A stretch of 64,000 nucleotides of DNA from Lactarius indigo (lineage: Eukaryota > Basidiomycota > Agaricomycetes > Russulales > Russulaceae). Position numbers and translations under genes: made by a program. The first letter of the stretch is position 1. Every line of letters starts with the position of its first letter. The stretch spans positions 806,001 to 870,000 of the forward strand of contig JAFKAC010000011.1 of the NCBI GenBank assembly GCA_025766275.1, read 5' to 3'. Below are positions 35,181 through 48,000 of the stretch, one piece after another. The notes under the pieces are model-generated. The model searched no databases and was not told the DNA's origin. It saw only the letters and a program-made list of their open reading frames with translations.

Positions 35181-38100
35181 ATGGCAGAAACAGGCCGGTG
35201 CTATGCATGTGGTCGGTTCTTTGCACATGAGGGTAACCTCACAAGGCACCTTCGTAATAATTGTGAGGTTGCCCTCAGACGCTCACGAGAACAGTGGAAG
35301 CGTGGCAATCACAATTTGGCAAAGCTCATTCGCTCCTCAAGGAACAATCAAAGCCATATACAAGATGAACCTCTTTCTCGTGGCCACTCATCTCATGTCG
35401 AACCAATCGACTCGCCCCAGCACACAACAATGGTATGTGTCACAACCTATCGTTTGTAGCATCAGGGTCGTTCTTAGGTTTTGTCTAGGATGTCATACCA
35501 GAGGGTGTCGATGCAATGGACGCCTCTGATCCACCTCCTGATAGGCGTATCCGACGACCAACCTGGAAAATAAGAGAGAGCATGCGAGACGACCTGCCTG
35601 AGGGGCCAGGCGCGCTCACCTCACCAGCCGTTGCTACAGCCAACAACACTGGACCCATGTCAACAGACTCCGGACCTGCATCACCGCCACCCACCTCCCC
35701 ACATATACTCTCTAAAGTATGCACCATCGCAAACCAATTTGCACTTGTACGGGAATACCAACAACACCCTTCGGCGATACCAGATTCCCAGATTTCATGG
35801 GAGTCACTAGTTCCCAATCATACTGACGTACTTCCCAGGAAACACAGGAAGGTATCCGACATCATCTACCCATACCCCAATATCAGCTCATTTTTGTACA
35901 ATTACACCTGGAAGCGGATGGGCGGTATCATGTCAGCCTCAAGCCAGGTATCGATGACAAAGACTTTGAGAGACGAACGCTTCAAGACATGCGACCTTGA
36001 AGGCGTCAATTTCCTTGGAATAGAGAAGAAAATTACAGATGACGTCCAGTTGCCGTGGGGTGGTAATGGGTGGCGTCGTACTAACATCATTATCGAAGTC
36101 CCTACAGGAAAGAAGCCAACTATAGCTTCACGCCGTACAGAGGCAAACACACGTGCACGAATGCGACGACACGACCAGGTCGACCCCGATGCTGACCCCT
36201 ATCCACGACACAAAATTCCAATTCACAATGTCCGCACACGATCTCTCCTCCATTCTATGGTCGAAGCCGTCCAGGAAGATTTACCGAGTAGAGAGGTACA
36301 CTGGCATGGCTATGAAGAACGTTGGCAACCTCCCTATCCTGGTTTTCCCTCTGAATGTGTTTGGGGCGATCTCTACACTTCAGATGCGTTCTTGAGTGCA
36401 GAACGTGACCTCCTTAGCTCACAAGTCGATCCGTCGCGCCTTTGCGTCATCGTTGCCTATATGTTCTGGTCAGATTCTACCCACCTCGCACAATTCGGAC
36501 AAGCCAAGGCATGGCCCATCTACGCATACATAGGGAATCAGACAAAGTATACACGTTGCAAACCCTCTGCGCGATCGGTTCGAGTTATTGGCTATATTCC
36601 TCCAGTATGTGTGTTTTACTTTCCGATACTGATCTAATGTAATATTGTTTAGCTCCCCGATTCCTTCGCTGAGGAGCTAAAAGCTTGCGGTGTCCCACAA
36701 ACACCCTCCCTCCTTACACATTGTCAGCGCGAACTATTCCACTCAGTCTGGAGGCTTATATTGGATCCAGATTTCCTCAATGCGTATGAGCACGGTGTAC
36801 CACTCACATGTTCTGATGGTATCCTTCGTCATGTTTACCCTCGAATATTCACATATTCAGCCGATTACCCAGAGAAGTAGGTCGCTTCACTTTAGGCCAT
36901 ACTTCATTCACGCCAATACATAGGGTCTTGATTGCGACAATCCGTGACATGGGGGGATGTCCATGTCCACGGTGCACAATCAAAAAAGAGAACTTCTACG
37001 CTCTTGGGACAACGGGTGATACTTCTGATCGCATCTCCAAGGTTCGACGTGACAATGACGACTTTCGGTCCATTGTTGAAGAGGCACGCGACAACATCTA
37101 TCGAAAGGGGTACACGCTCCAGAGTGAACCTGGCGTTGAGCGCCTCCTCAAGGGGGACTCTCTTGTTCCAACCCTCGTAAGTTAGTTGATTCCGGATGCA
37201 GGGTATTATGAGCTCATTTCAACACCAGAACGCATTTTCGCACTCCCTCAAGGACTTCAATTTTGACATCTTCCTCACCCTTGTCATTGACATCTTGCAC
37301 GAGTTCGAGCTCGGAGTATGGAAGGCCCTCCTCACCCATCTTATACGGATCCTCCATTCTCTTGGCGCGAAGCAAGTCCAGGAGTTCAATTCTCGGTATG
37401 TACGCAAATTCTCGTGTTGCACTACCTGACCCTCACTGTTATATGAGCTTTCGAGAAATTGTGCCGTTTGGTCGCTCGACAATCCGTCGTTTTACTCACA
37501 ATGTCGCGGACTTAAAGAAGCTTGCTGCCCGAGATTTTGAGGACATTCTTCAGGTGAATCTGCTTTATCTGTTCGTATATTCGGCGACTTAATTACTCTT
37601 ATCAGTGCTGCATCCCATGCTTTGAAGGACTACTACCCACCACGCATGACAAGACCACTGCCGAATTATTATTTGTTGCGTCGTACTGGCATTCGCTTGC
37701 CAAACTACGCCTTCACTCGGAAACTACACTCAATATACTCGATAATGTTACCATCGTCTTTGCCAAGTTACTTCGCCACTTCGCTGGAGTTACCTGCCCA
37801 TCCTTTGATACCATCGAGACTGATCGTGAGTACAATGCAAGACGCAGGGCAACTGACAAGGTGTCCTGTCAATCAACCTCCTCTGCCAGCGCTGGTGGCA
37901 AGCGACCGAAAACATTCAATTTGACTACGTTCAAACTACACTCTCTTGGGGACTATGTCAAGACGATCAAGATGTTTGGTACAACAGACTCCTATAGCAC
38001 CCAAATTGTGCGTTTGTGTGTGACCCATATGAACAGTTCTAACTTTGCGATAAACAGGGTGAGCTCGAGCATCGCACAGTCAAGAGGCGCTACGCACACA

Positions 38101-39310
38101 CGAACAAGCAACGATTTATTGATCAGCTGGTGACTATGGACACCCTTGAGGCAGTTCATGAGCGAATGCACGCCGAGTTGGCCAATGCCGGGAGTGATAC
38201 AACAGCAGCTGGGCTGAGCGACACCGCAGGCGACACTATTGGCACTAAGGAGAATTTTGGCAAGCGGTATCACATCGCTCAAGATCAGTCTAATATGATT
38301 TATCTCCCTGCTTTTCTCAAGGACCCCAAAAATGCCACTGAACCCGCTTTCAAGGTATGTACCAACACGCAGAAAATATATCATGTCTAACCATGTGACT
38401 GACAGGATTTTGTGCACAAATTATTACGCCATTTGCTTGCCTGTCATCTCCAGCAAGTCAGCGTCAGCGATGAACCCGAGTACTCAAATGCGGAACTTGC
38501 TGACATACATATACAATATAACACGATTTACTCACACGCAACAGCCAGAATTAATTACACAACATACGACATAAGGCGAGACTTCGACGTGATTAACTGC
38601 AACACTGGACAATGCGATGTCATGCTGAAGGCCTGTGACGACACCCCAACTCAGCACCCATTCTGGTATGCACGGGTCTTAGGCATTTACCATGCAAATG
38701 TCTACTTTGGTGGCCACTTCGGGAACCAATCGGAATGGATCGACTTCTTCTTTGTACGGTGGTTTGGGCTTGACCCAGACTGGAAGGGAGGTCCCGCCAC
38801 TCGTAGGCTGGACCGTATTGGCTGGGTCCCAGAGCACGATGCGTCTGGCGCATTTGGCTTCCTTAACCCGGCTTGCGTTGTACGGGCGTGCCACCTAATA
38901 CCAGCTTTTACTGAGGGGAAGACAACACGCCTACTTGCTCCTTCTCAAATGTGGGATTCGTGGTCGGGCGATTGGGTCAATTATTATGTCTCGAGGTCAG
39001 TTCTCTGAGGTTTTGAGACTGTATGTTACTGAGTTACACACTTAGGTTCGTGGACAGAGATATGATGATGCGCTTTCTCGGTTGGGGCATCGGGCATCTC
39101 AATCCACCTGATTTCCCTCATGAGGCCAATGAACTTATAGCGTCAGACAGTGATAGGGTACTCATTCAATATGAAAACGCAGTAGCAATGGGGCACACTG
39201 GAGTTTTTGAGGATGACGGCGAAGGCGGCGACGATGATATTTCCAGCACTGAGAGTAACGGCGACGGCTCAGATCAGGGCTCAGATGTTGACTTCGGTAT
39301 TGGACATTGA
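35181..39310 (+). CDS. Plavaka-like transposase of element 1
   Basis: Multi-exon transposase. Exon 1 from 35181 (MAETGRCYACGRFFAHEGNL) has an N-terminal zinc finger (CxxC...HLRNNC). After a Pro-rich linker come KHRKVSDIIYPYPNISSFLY, then SLLHSMVEAVQEDLPSREVH and VWGDLYTSDAFLSAERDL. The catalytic-core motif is FWSDSTHLAQFGQAKAWPIY, where the Asp of SDSTHL is a likely metal ligand. Next come GGCPCPRCTIKKENFYALG, VIDILHEFELGVWKALLTHL, FKLHSLGDYVKTIKMFGTTD, YSTQIGELEHRTVKRRYAHT and a late region CDVMLKACDDTPTQHPFWYA, VYFGGHFGNQSEWIDFFFVR. It ends acidic, DFGIGH. Frames are open through at least nine exons and I saw no clear lesion, so the element could be active. Confidence 0.8.
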
Positions 39311-39509
39311 TTGTAAATGGACGACTCAAATATGAATAGCTACGTTCCCCATGACTGGTACAATACAATGAGTAACGACCGAGTGGGGCCCAGCAGTCGC
39401 AGCAGCCATTTGTAAGGCAAAAAAGGAGGTGCAACGTCGGGGGTCCGATGTCCAATATGGCAGCTAGCCACGCAGAGATGACCCAATGCGCCAGCCCAAA
39501 TGGGTCAAA

Positions 39510-39715
39510 AATTATATTCCGTTATAAAGGCATTGTGACCACAGTATAACAAGTAAAATCTTGGTATAACGGCAGTACAAATGTTATGAAAACCACAAAG
39601 CAATATATTGATGACATATAGGTATTACAGATGTTACACTCGTAGATTAGTAATTATATTTTCGACGAAACCGTGACAATAACCGTGATCCGTTATATTG
39701 CGTCATAACTTTCAC
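39510..39715. repeat. AT-rich subterminal region of element 1, right
   Basis: Repeated GTTATA/TATAAC words (cgttataaagg, agtataaca, ggtataacgg) precede the right terminal repeat, mirroring the left end. Confidence 0.45.
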
Positions 39716-39730
39716 GGGAATTTGCTGATG
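39716..39730 (-). repeat. Right terminal inverted repeat of element 1
   Basis: Reverse complement reads CATCAGCAAATTCCC, identical to the left end. The target duplication AA follows at 39731-39732. Confidence 0.85.
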
Positions 39731-40658
39731 AATCCAGATGGGGCCCTTTACTTCTTCGACCAACAAAGGGTGCGTCTGTTAGCGCTCTTACAACTATGAA
39801 CTATGACCAACCCGCAATTGAAGAGGTTGTTCACTGATACAGACATGTTCGACCCCTCGTTAAGGGAGGAAATGGAAGGGTTCTATCAGTACATACAGAA
39901 GATTCTGCCCAACGATGGGGCTGCCATCCGCTCACAAAGTTGCGATTTAGTGCTTGACATTTTGCCCACGGAAGATGATCAGGTTGTGTGGTCTTATTAC
40001 TACGCCTACCACGAAGCAAGATGCTTGTTCTGGCTCAAATCGTATGACGCGTCCCACATGATTTCTGAACTATTTGGTGTCAGTTCGCCTGCCCATATCA
40101 GTGTGTCACAGAGTCATCTTCAATCTTCAATCTGTTTACTCTAATTTGATGCGCAGGGCATCGATTAGAGGCACTCTATTGGTATCAGCTATATTAGGTT
40201 AGAATCTTTTAAAGTGTTGTTCCTCTTTTTAGGACCCACTGGTCTCTCTTTCCGGCCGTTTTTGAGGGCCGCCGTCTTGATAGTGCGGGCGTCGATCTTG
40301 TCGTATGGCTGCCTGGGTAAATTGTGTTTCTTTCTCTCTTTTTGCCGCAGAACTCAGCACACGTATCACAGATGTGATGACTTCAAAGTCCTCGACTCTG
40401 CCATTCGATAATGATACGATGCAAAACATGCTTGCACTTGTACGAGATGCCAGAAGTAGATCAGAGTACTACGAATGTGACCCGTGTCACTGACTCGGAC
40501 CTTGTGGCTCAGAATTAAATGCCGGTTTGGTGTACCACACTGCCGGATCTAGTGAGTCACAGTAAAGATAGTTGACTTGTTCTTTACTTATTGAGTTGTA
40601 TGTTTCTTAGCTCGATTGCTTTCTTATTTTGGTAAGCCTAGAACGATCGCTGTTGCAT
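39731..40658 (+). pseudogene. WW-like membrane protein copy C2, middle segment
   Basis: Continues C2 after element 1: NPDGALYFFDQQR completes the WW-like motif. Then KRLFTDTDMFDPSLREEM, LVLDILPTEDDQVVWSYYYA, EARCLFWLKSYDASHMISEL, LEALYWTHWSLFPAVFEGRR, and PFDNDTMQNMLALVRDA. Relative to C3 (VDELVGVLSHGCM) a 14-nt deletion after the GVD codons at about 40295 shifts the frame. The segment ends in what is an intron in C3, where element 2 is inserted. Confidence 0.75.
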
Positions 40659-40694
40659 CATCAGGAAAAACCTCCCACGCTAGCGAGAGATAAT
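40659..40694 (+). repeat. Left terminal inverted repeat of element 2
   Basis: 36 bp, CATCAGGAAAAACCTCCC then acgctagcgagagataat. It matches the reverse complement of 48360-48395 with one difference (a/g at position 19). Confidence 0.9.
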
Positions 40695-40960
40695 AAGCGA
40701 TAATTTATTGAAATTATTGAAATTATCTCGTTTATCATGCATTATGTTGCCCCCCCATAATTTATTAATAATCTCGTGATAATTTGTGATAATCTCGTGA
40801 TAATGGGCAGGTATTTTCAAATAAATTATCAATAATCAACCTTCGGATTATCACCATTATCAAACGTCAAACGTCCAAATGTTTTTTCAAATTTCACAGA
40901 TTATTCAAATTAAATTAGGTAAAGATAATGTGATGATAATGTGATAATATAAAGAATGGG
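40695..40960. repeat. AT-rich subterminal repeats of element 2, left
   Basis: Dense gataat/attatc words, among them two direct copies of ataatctcgtgataat at about 40770-40805. Likely transposase-binding sites, by analogy with CACTA elements. Confidence 0.55.
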
Positions 40961-41167
40961 CACGCTGCACATGCAAGTGGACAAAAAACGAGCAGACAAA
41001 ATAGAGAGAAAAGACAGGAACCACAGGGATTTAGGAATCACGGTTGACTAATAAAGGCGTGTTAGTAGTGTTAATTACAATTGAAGGTGACAAACTGACC
41101 GTGAATTCATTTGCTGTAACTTGCCAGTGGACAGCGTGTTGAAACTGCTGGTGCACATGTTCAGTCC

Positions 41168-43638
41168 TCAGTCCTCAAGATCGTCGAGATCAAGATCAGC
41201 AATCTCAACATCAGGTGAATCATCATGTCCGGTGTTGGAACTGTGGCGACCTAGTCAGAGTAGCAATCATTTGATAAAAAGTGACTCACCTGGCTTGGGT
41301 ATATATATCGGCCATCATAACATGATATGCATTTGGCCGGCTGTTCAGGATATAGTTGAGTGTACCAGCATTGCAGCGGTACACATCCAAATAGGTGTTG
41401 GCGGAGAATTCAAACACCTGCGGTGCACCAGTACGCCACTCATGAAGTGTGGCATACATCTAATCAAAAGAGTTAGTAGTATGTGACTTATATCATATCA
41501 ACTTACCGCAGTTGCAACCAGTGCAACCATGGGCACTGGGACCTCACGAGCTAGTATTCCGTCATGGCCTTGATGTACCGGGAAAAGGTGTTCAAAGCGT
41601 GATGCAAAAGATGACTTCCCACCAGTGAAAAAGAGGTCCCGTATGACCGAAATGATGCATTCATTACGGTAGGGGTGTGTACGTGGGGGAGTTCCGACAA
41701 GGAGGCCTCTCTGACAAAAGGTCAGATCACATCAGCGCAGCGTTTTACACTTACCTTGGTCGGAAATGTGTAGTTGAAATTATGCAGCTGCAGACGAACA
41801 GCTTGAGCGATGTTGTTCACCGACCCAAAGGCAACCAATGCGGGTACACAGATAGCATTGCAATGGTCCTTAATTTCACTCCGCATAAGTGGGACATGAA
41901 CGCGAACCTGTTACACAATGTCAGTACCCATCGCGCACACACCCGCCTGTACGCCACAACGCCGACACGCCTGCCAACCCACCCCTATCCCCAAGCATAC
42001 AACAACCACGCGTGTGACCGCAAGCCATCACCGCTGACACTGTGAGCCGTCGCCGCCGACACTGCGAGCCGTCACCGCCGACACTGCAAGCCATTGCTGC
42101 CGACACTGCGAGCCATCGCCGCCGACACTGCGAGCCGACACTGGAGGCATGCCACCTCTGCAAGCCATCGCTGCCGCCTCCGCGAGCACCATCACAACAT
42201 TAATGACACTTACCAGTGGAACTACTTTTGCTAGGTAGTCTTCGTCTTGCTGGAGTCGGCGTTGTATGTGTACAGCACCAGGTTTAAGTTTCTCGGCAGC
42301 AGTGATGAGACTCTCCTTGGTGAAAGCAAACGCGATAGGTGCAGTCGGGAATGCGTGATTGAACATGAGGGACGCTCGCAAGTGCTCGATCGCCTCTTGA
42401 ACCACATTGCGGACTAATGGGTACTGGTTGGTCAGCAGAAGTTTATTCGCACCGAGAGGTAATAGGTCCGTATCAGTGGGCCACATGGCCCCAGAGTAGT
42501 CGGTTGTCGCCTCCGTCTGTGACGTGGTTGCGGCAGCTGATTAATGTCAGCCACGCGGCAGATGGTTGGCGAGTCATTACTCACCTGACAGATCGATAGT
42601 GAGTGCCCCGAGCTCAGCCACGCGGCAGATGTTCGGCGAGTCATTACTCACCTGACAGATCGATAGTGGGTGCTCCAAGCTCTGACAGAGTCCCGGAGCG
42701 AGGAGTAGACACCGCAGACCCATGGTTCTTTGCACTACCAGACGCATCAACATCCAGCACATTCCTGTTGGGAGTCTGCACGGTTCCAGGTGGAGCGACA
42801 TCCACTCCCAGCCAGGAGGGCCTCTGCGAAGTAGTCATCAGTTTTTCAGATGTATTCGAGGCTGTTGTGGACTTACCTCTGTTACGGTGACTTCAGAGGT
42901 CTTTGCCGAGACCTTGCGAGTGACGTTGACTGTTTGTTCATCTTCCAACCAGTCATCTTCATTTTCGATGTCGTCCTCGTTGAGATCAGAGTCACGGGAA
43001 AATTGGTTGCCGGGGTCGACTTGAAGAGACGTAAGGGAATGGGTGTTGTCACCGCGGCCAGGGTAAAAAGACGACGCTGAAAATTTTCGTAAGTTTGTTG
43101 ATTGTTTGGTAGGCCAAATATGCTTAGTAATTACTGCGTTTCAACTGTCGTTTGCCCTTGTCCATCACAACGCCATCACTCACTGGCGCACCCATCGTTT
43201 CTCCTTCGCTGGGTAACTGGAGCGGCATCGGACGGGCATTGGTAGGCCCTTTTTTCTCAGGTGAGCTTTCTCCACCTGCATTTCTATCAACCACTTACCG
43301 GTGACTCGCGCTCGCTTTGAAGGTATTCCTTGTAGGGCTTCAGTCGGAACAGGGGTTGGGGACGGGACAGTAGCGGTATCGCTTGAAACAAAGGTACGTT
43401 TCCCACGTGCTTGTTATCGTGAGCGATAAGCCTGACTCTATGAGGTTTTAGACTTACTTGCGCGGATGCCAGACAAATCGGGGTTGTTCTGGTTTACTGC
43501 GGTGCGTTGAGTCGATGTAGATGTAAGATCCGGACTCTGGGAATCAAGGACATTTTCACTGTGTGCCCCATTTGTCTGAGAGAGTGCGGCTCTAATATTG
43601 GCCGCGATCAGGCGCGAACGGCGGGTGTTTGGAGCCAT
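41168..43638 (-). CDS. DUF6532 protein inside element 2
   Basis: Multi-exon minus gene. The N-terminus at 43638 reads MAPNTRRSRLIAANIRAALS and a low-complexity Ser/Thr/Pro linker follows over several exons. The conserved domain starts at about 42480 (LLLTNQYPLVRNVVQEAIEH, LRASLMFNHAFPTAP). It continues after a 306-bp intron with RVHVPLMRSEIKDHCNAICV, LHNFNYTFPTKRGLLVG, YRNECIISVIRDLFFTGGKS, SSFASRFEHLFPVHQGHDG, PMVALVATAMYATLHEW and FSANTYLDVYRCNAGTL. It ends with an acidic tail (SPDVEIADLDLDDLED) at 41168. DUF6532 proteins are numerous in Agaricomycetes with no known function to my knowledge. Sequence and splice sites in the domain look intact; exon joins in the linker are uncertain. It is divergent from the transposase gene and enclosed by the same terminal repeats. 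Confidence 0.7.
42021..42152. repeat. 22-bp minisatellite in an intron
   Basis: About six imperfect copies of a 22-bp unit (gagccgtcaccgccgacactgc). It lies inside the 306-bp intron (about 41908-42213) of the DUF6532 gene, which is far longer than the usual 50-60 bp and is lengthened by this array. Confidence 0.7.
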
Positions 43639-43739
43639 TTACGAAGCACAAGAAGACGACAAGACTGAAAGCAAAGGTAAATGAGAGACTTAACGTGTCC
43701 AGTAATGACAGGAATGGGGATGGGGATTCAGGACGAAGG

Positions 43740-44975
43740 TATGTGGGTCTTTTATATCCAAATTTCGTTGGACTAACTAAAAGTGTTGTCCGCCTGCCGT
43801 CCTCTGTTTACAGTTCGAAATCCATCGCACTAACCAAAAGCTTGCTGGTTCATTGAAGCTTTACCTTGCAACGTTCACCCGGTTTGGCTCCGATCTCGAT
43901 GCTTCGATGCGCTACCTTCGTGCACGTGGTGCTTGCTTGACTGGGCTTCTTGCCGTCTTTTTTACAGTCCAAATTCGTTGTACTAACTAAAAGACTCTGC
44001 GCCATCCTCAGCCATTCAAGCTTACTGGTTTACCTTGCAGCGCTCGCTCGGTTTAGTGCTGATCTTGATGCTTCAACGCGCTTCCTTCTCACACGTGGTG
44101 CCCGCTTGACCGAGCTTCTTTCCGTCCTCGGCCGTTCAAGCCCGCTGGTCCACTGAAGCTCTACCTTGCTCATTACCGTCAAGTTGCAGCATTTGCTCGG
44201 TTCGATTCCGATCTCGATGCTTCGACGCGCTTCCGTCTCACACGTGGTGCCCGCTTGACTGAGCTCTTTGTCGTCCTTGGCCGCCCGCTAGTTCACTGAG
44301 GCTCTAGCTTACTGATTACCGCGAAGTTGCAGCATTCGCTCAATTCGATTCCGATCTCGATGCCTCAACGCTCTTCCGTCTCACACGTGGTGCCCGCTTG
44401 ACCGAGCTTATTGTCGTCCTTGGCCGCCCGCTGGTTCACTGAAGCTCTACCTTGCTCATTACCGTCAAGTTGCAGCATTTGCTCAGTTCGATTCCAATCT
44501 TGATGCTTCGACGCGCTTCCGTCTCACGTGGTGCCCGCTTGACCGAGCTTATTGTCGTCCTTGGCCGCCCGCTAGTTCACTGAGGCTCTAGCTTACTGAT
44601 TACCGCGAAGTTGCAGCATTCGCTCAATTCGATTCCGATCTCGATGCTTCAACACTCTTCCGTCTCATGTGGTGCCCGCTTGACCGAGCTTATCGCCGTC
44701 CTTGGCCGGCCGCTGGTTCACTGAAGCTCTAGCTTACTCATTACCGCGAAGTTGCAGCATTTGCTCAATTCGGTTCCGATCTCGATGTTTCGACGCGCTT
44801 CCTCTCGCATGTGGTGCCCGCTTGACCGAGCTTATTACCGTCTTTGGCCGCCCGCTAGTTCACTGAAGCTCCAGCTTACTCATTACCGCGAAGTTGCAGC
44901 ATTCGCTCAATTCGGTTCCAATCTCGATGTTTCGACGCGCTTCCTCTCGCACATGGTGCCCGCTTGACCGAGCTT
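43740..44975. repeat. Satellite of about 142-bp period between divergent genes
   Basis: Tandem copies with the landmark aagttgcagcat at 44181, 44324, 44467, 44608, 44749 and 44891, that is periods of 143, 143, 141, 141 and 142 bp. Each copy contains cgatctcgatgcttc, cacgtggtgcccgcttgacc and ccgctagttcactga or close variants. Two more degenerate copies extend left to about 43860. Before them a shorter repeat (aattcgttgtactaactaaaag and variants) occurs at about 43760, 43820 and 43968. The array ends 35 bp before the transposase ATG, so it fills the shared promoter region. Confidence 0.8.
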
Positions 44976-45008
44976 CTTAAGCAGGATCGTCTACCCTTAC
45001 CCCAAGCC

Positions 45009-48000
45009 ATGAATACCGTACAGATCCTTTGTCCCGGATGTAAGAAGGTATTCAACCCGCGCGGTTTTTCTCAGCACCTTAGCAGATCTCGGCGTGCAGA
45101 CTGCCGTGTTGTGCATGCGGCGTTACAAACACCGTTGACATTTCAAACTGTCAATTCTCCGCAGGCGCCCACTCCAACTCCAGCACCACAGGACACGCAA
45201 GGCGACACTGGTGACGATACAATTTCTGAGCACGATATAGGTATCGTCCGACAATGTGCATGAGACTATCCACTCATATGTATACTTCAGATACTCTGCA
45301 TGCCGCTCACACCACGCATGACGCCGGCACTACCCGAGCGATGGACGTCACAGATGATGGCGGCTTTGTGGATGCCGATGTTTGGGAAGCACTAGTTCAA
45401 GAGATCGAAGCCACAGTCGACGCTGATCAAGGACACGCTAGCGGGGTACAATCGTCGGCTCCACCCCCGTCTGAAACTCTGCGGCCATTGACTCCACCAC
45501 CAAACCCACCCATACGCGACGACAGCGATGGTAACACTACTGGCAGTCGGGCTCAAGTGATCATCGACAGCTTTCCGCATGGTATCCCAGGCACCCCAAT
45601 GCCTAATCCGTTTCAAGGACAATCAGACTATCGGTCCCATGAAGATGTGCTTCATACTTCGGTCTGGGCCCCCTTTCACTCCCAGTGTGATTGGGAGATT
45701 GCGCTTTGGGCCAAGATGCGCGGGCCGACATCGTCAGCTCTGACAGAACTCCTTCAAATTCCCGAGGTATGAACACCGCACCATTCAATTCACATTCTTA
45801 CTGACGTCAAGGAAGGTTACCGACAGGTTAGGAGTTTCGTATAGTTCTGCTAAAGAACTCGATCGCATTATCGACACTTTACCTGGCCGACCACCATTCG
45901 AGTGCGAAGACTTTACCATTGGAGGTGAAAGGCTGTCTTTCTATTTCCGGAATGTAATGCAATGTATTCGGGCCCTTTTTGGTGACCCTGAATTTGCGCA
46001 TGAGTTGGCATTTGCACCAGAGTGCCACTACTCGGATCCCGAGCGCACGTGCCGCATCTATAGTGAAATGCATACCGGAGACTGGTGGTGGGCAGTGCAG
46101 GTGTGTATTCTTTCTCAGACGGATCCAAATACTTACATATCACGGTGACAGACATCCCTCGAATCGCAACAACCCGGCGCGACATTGGTCCCACTGATAC
46201 TGTCCTCTGACAAGACGCAGTTGACCCTCTTCCGAGGGAAGGCTGCGTATCCGGTCTATCTCACCATCGGCAACATTCCAAAGGCCGTTCGTCGAAAGCC
46301 GTCACGTCACGCCCAGCTGTTGATTGGCTACATCCCAACCACCAGACTAGAAGGGGTCGCCAATCAGGCAGCTCGCCGCCGCGCTCTGGCTAATCTATTT
46401 CATTCTTGCATGCGTAAACTACTAGCCCCAGTCACACACTACAGTGAAAGCGGTGTCGTGATGATGAGCGGGGATGGGATCTGGCGCTGGTGCCATCCCA
46501 TCTTTGCCGTCTTTGTTGGCGACTATCCTGAACAGACATTGGTAACATGCACGTACAATGGCCGTTGCCCAAAGTGTACGGTCCCTCTTGACAGACTAGG
46601 CGAGTACGCTAGGTCCCCTCCACGCAGCTATGACAAAGCCATCGACACATTTCTCTTGGCAGACGAGGAGGTCCGCACGTTCCACGCGGCTTGTCGTGAA
46701 GTGGGCCTCAAGCCCGTATTCCATCCATTCTGGGAGTCTTTCCCACTTTCTAATATATTCGTCTCCATTACGCCAGACATCCTGCATCAGTTGCTGCAGG
46801 GCGTCATGAAGCACCTGATGGCATGGCTGAGAAGTGCGTTCGGACCAGCCGCAATTGACGCACGCTGTCGATCACTGCCTCCTAATCACCATATCACTAC
46901 GTTCGCGAAGGGTATATCAGGTCTTTCTCGTGTCACAGGCCTGGAACACAAGAACATGTGCCGAATACTCCTGGGTCTGATCGTCGACCACCCTCTTCCC
47001 TCTGGACAAGCACCTTTGCGGCTAGTCCGAACTGCACGCGCGCTACTTGACTTCCTGTATCTTGCTCAGCTTCCTTCCCAAACAACTGACACCCTGTGCC
47101 GTCTTGAGGATTCCCTGGCTAGCTTCCATAGCAATAAAGATGTTTTCGTCGATCTAGGCATCCGCGATCACTTTAACATTCCAAAGGTACACAGCCTTAT
47201 TCATTACTCATCCTCGATCACGCTATTCGGTACCACGGACAACTACAACACGGAGCAGACTGAGCGCCTTCACATCGACTTCACCAAGGATGCTTACCAT
47301 GCGACAAACCACAAGGATGAATACCAACAGATGACCACCTGGCTGGAGCGCCGTGAGAAGGTGCAACAGCGCATTGCCTTCATCAGACGGCGACAGGGGA
47401 CCGACCAGGCGAACATGCAAATTCCCCAGCCAAGTGGACCTCCACAGCCCGCCACACGGTGTCTAAAGATGACGCTACACCCATCTACGAAGGCAGCATC
47501 ATTTGATGACCTTGCCATGAGGTATGGCGCTGTCGAGTTTCAGGACACGCTTGCCGACTTCATCGCCCAGATGAATCACCCTGATGCTTCAACAGCCAAT
47601 GTAAGGGCTCTGGCCGAAGATACTTTGATTCCTTTTCGCTCAGTGCCAACATATCACAAGATTAAGTTTCAGTCGAATGGCTGCCCAGAAGTAGCGGACG
47701 TGATTCATGTCCGGCCGGAACAAACGGACTCACACGGGCGCCGAATACCATCACGCTTTGACACTGTTCTCATTCGCGATGGCTCTCAAAATAGCACACG
47801 TGGAAATAATGGTCAGTTCCAATTATATCAACGCCCTGATCAATCTAATTGGTACTTAGGCTACCGAATAGCACAAGTCCGTGTTGTATTTCAGTTGCCA
47901 AATAAGGCAATCCCAGAGGTGTTTCCGTCGTTGGACACTGCACCTCCGACCCATCTTGCATATGTCGAATGGTTTTCTCCCATTCCCACCAGGCCCGATG

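Larger units (their letters stand above)
28794..39730 (+). mobile_element. Plavaka-like DNA transposon, element 1 (10.9 kb)
   Basis: Both ends carry inverted repeats starting CATCAGCAAATTCCC (15 bp identical, then an imperfect stretch). The host bases AA (28792-28793) are repeated at 39731-39732, a 2-bp target duplication. Inside are a transposase gene on plus (35181-39310) and a DUF6698 gene on minus (29525-31245), with about 4 kb of poorly explained DNA between. Plavaka elements are CACTA/EnSpm-related transposons abundant in Agaricomycetes; the assignment rests on the transposase motifs. The element splits copy C2 inside its WW-like exon. Ends and duplication were set by comparison with the uninterrupted paralogues C3 and C4. 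Confidence 0.85.

Noticed and set aside
28794..39730. Retrotransposon with long terminal repeats
   Set aside because: No direct terminal repeats, no reverse transcriptase or integrase motifs; the ends are short inverted repeats.
40657..40663. Element 2 ending at ATCATCAGG instead of CATCAGG
   Set aside because: Possible because the bases are palindromic, but only CATCAGG gives matching 2-bp duplications in both elements.
43740..44975. CRISPR-like array
   Set aside because: Units of about 142 bp are repeated along their whole length without unique spacers, and the genome is eukaryotic.
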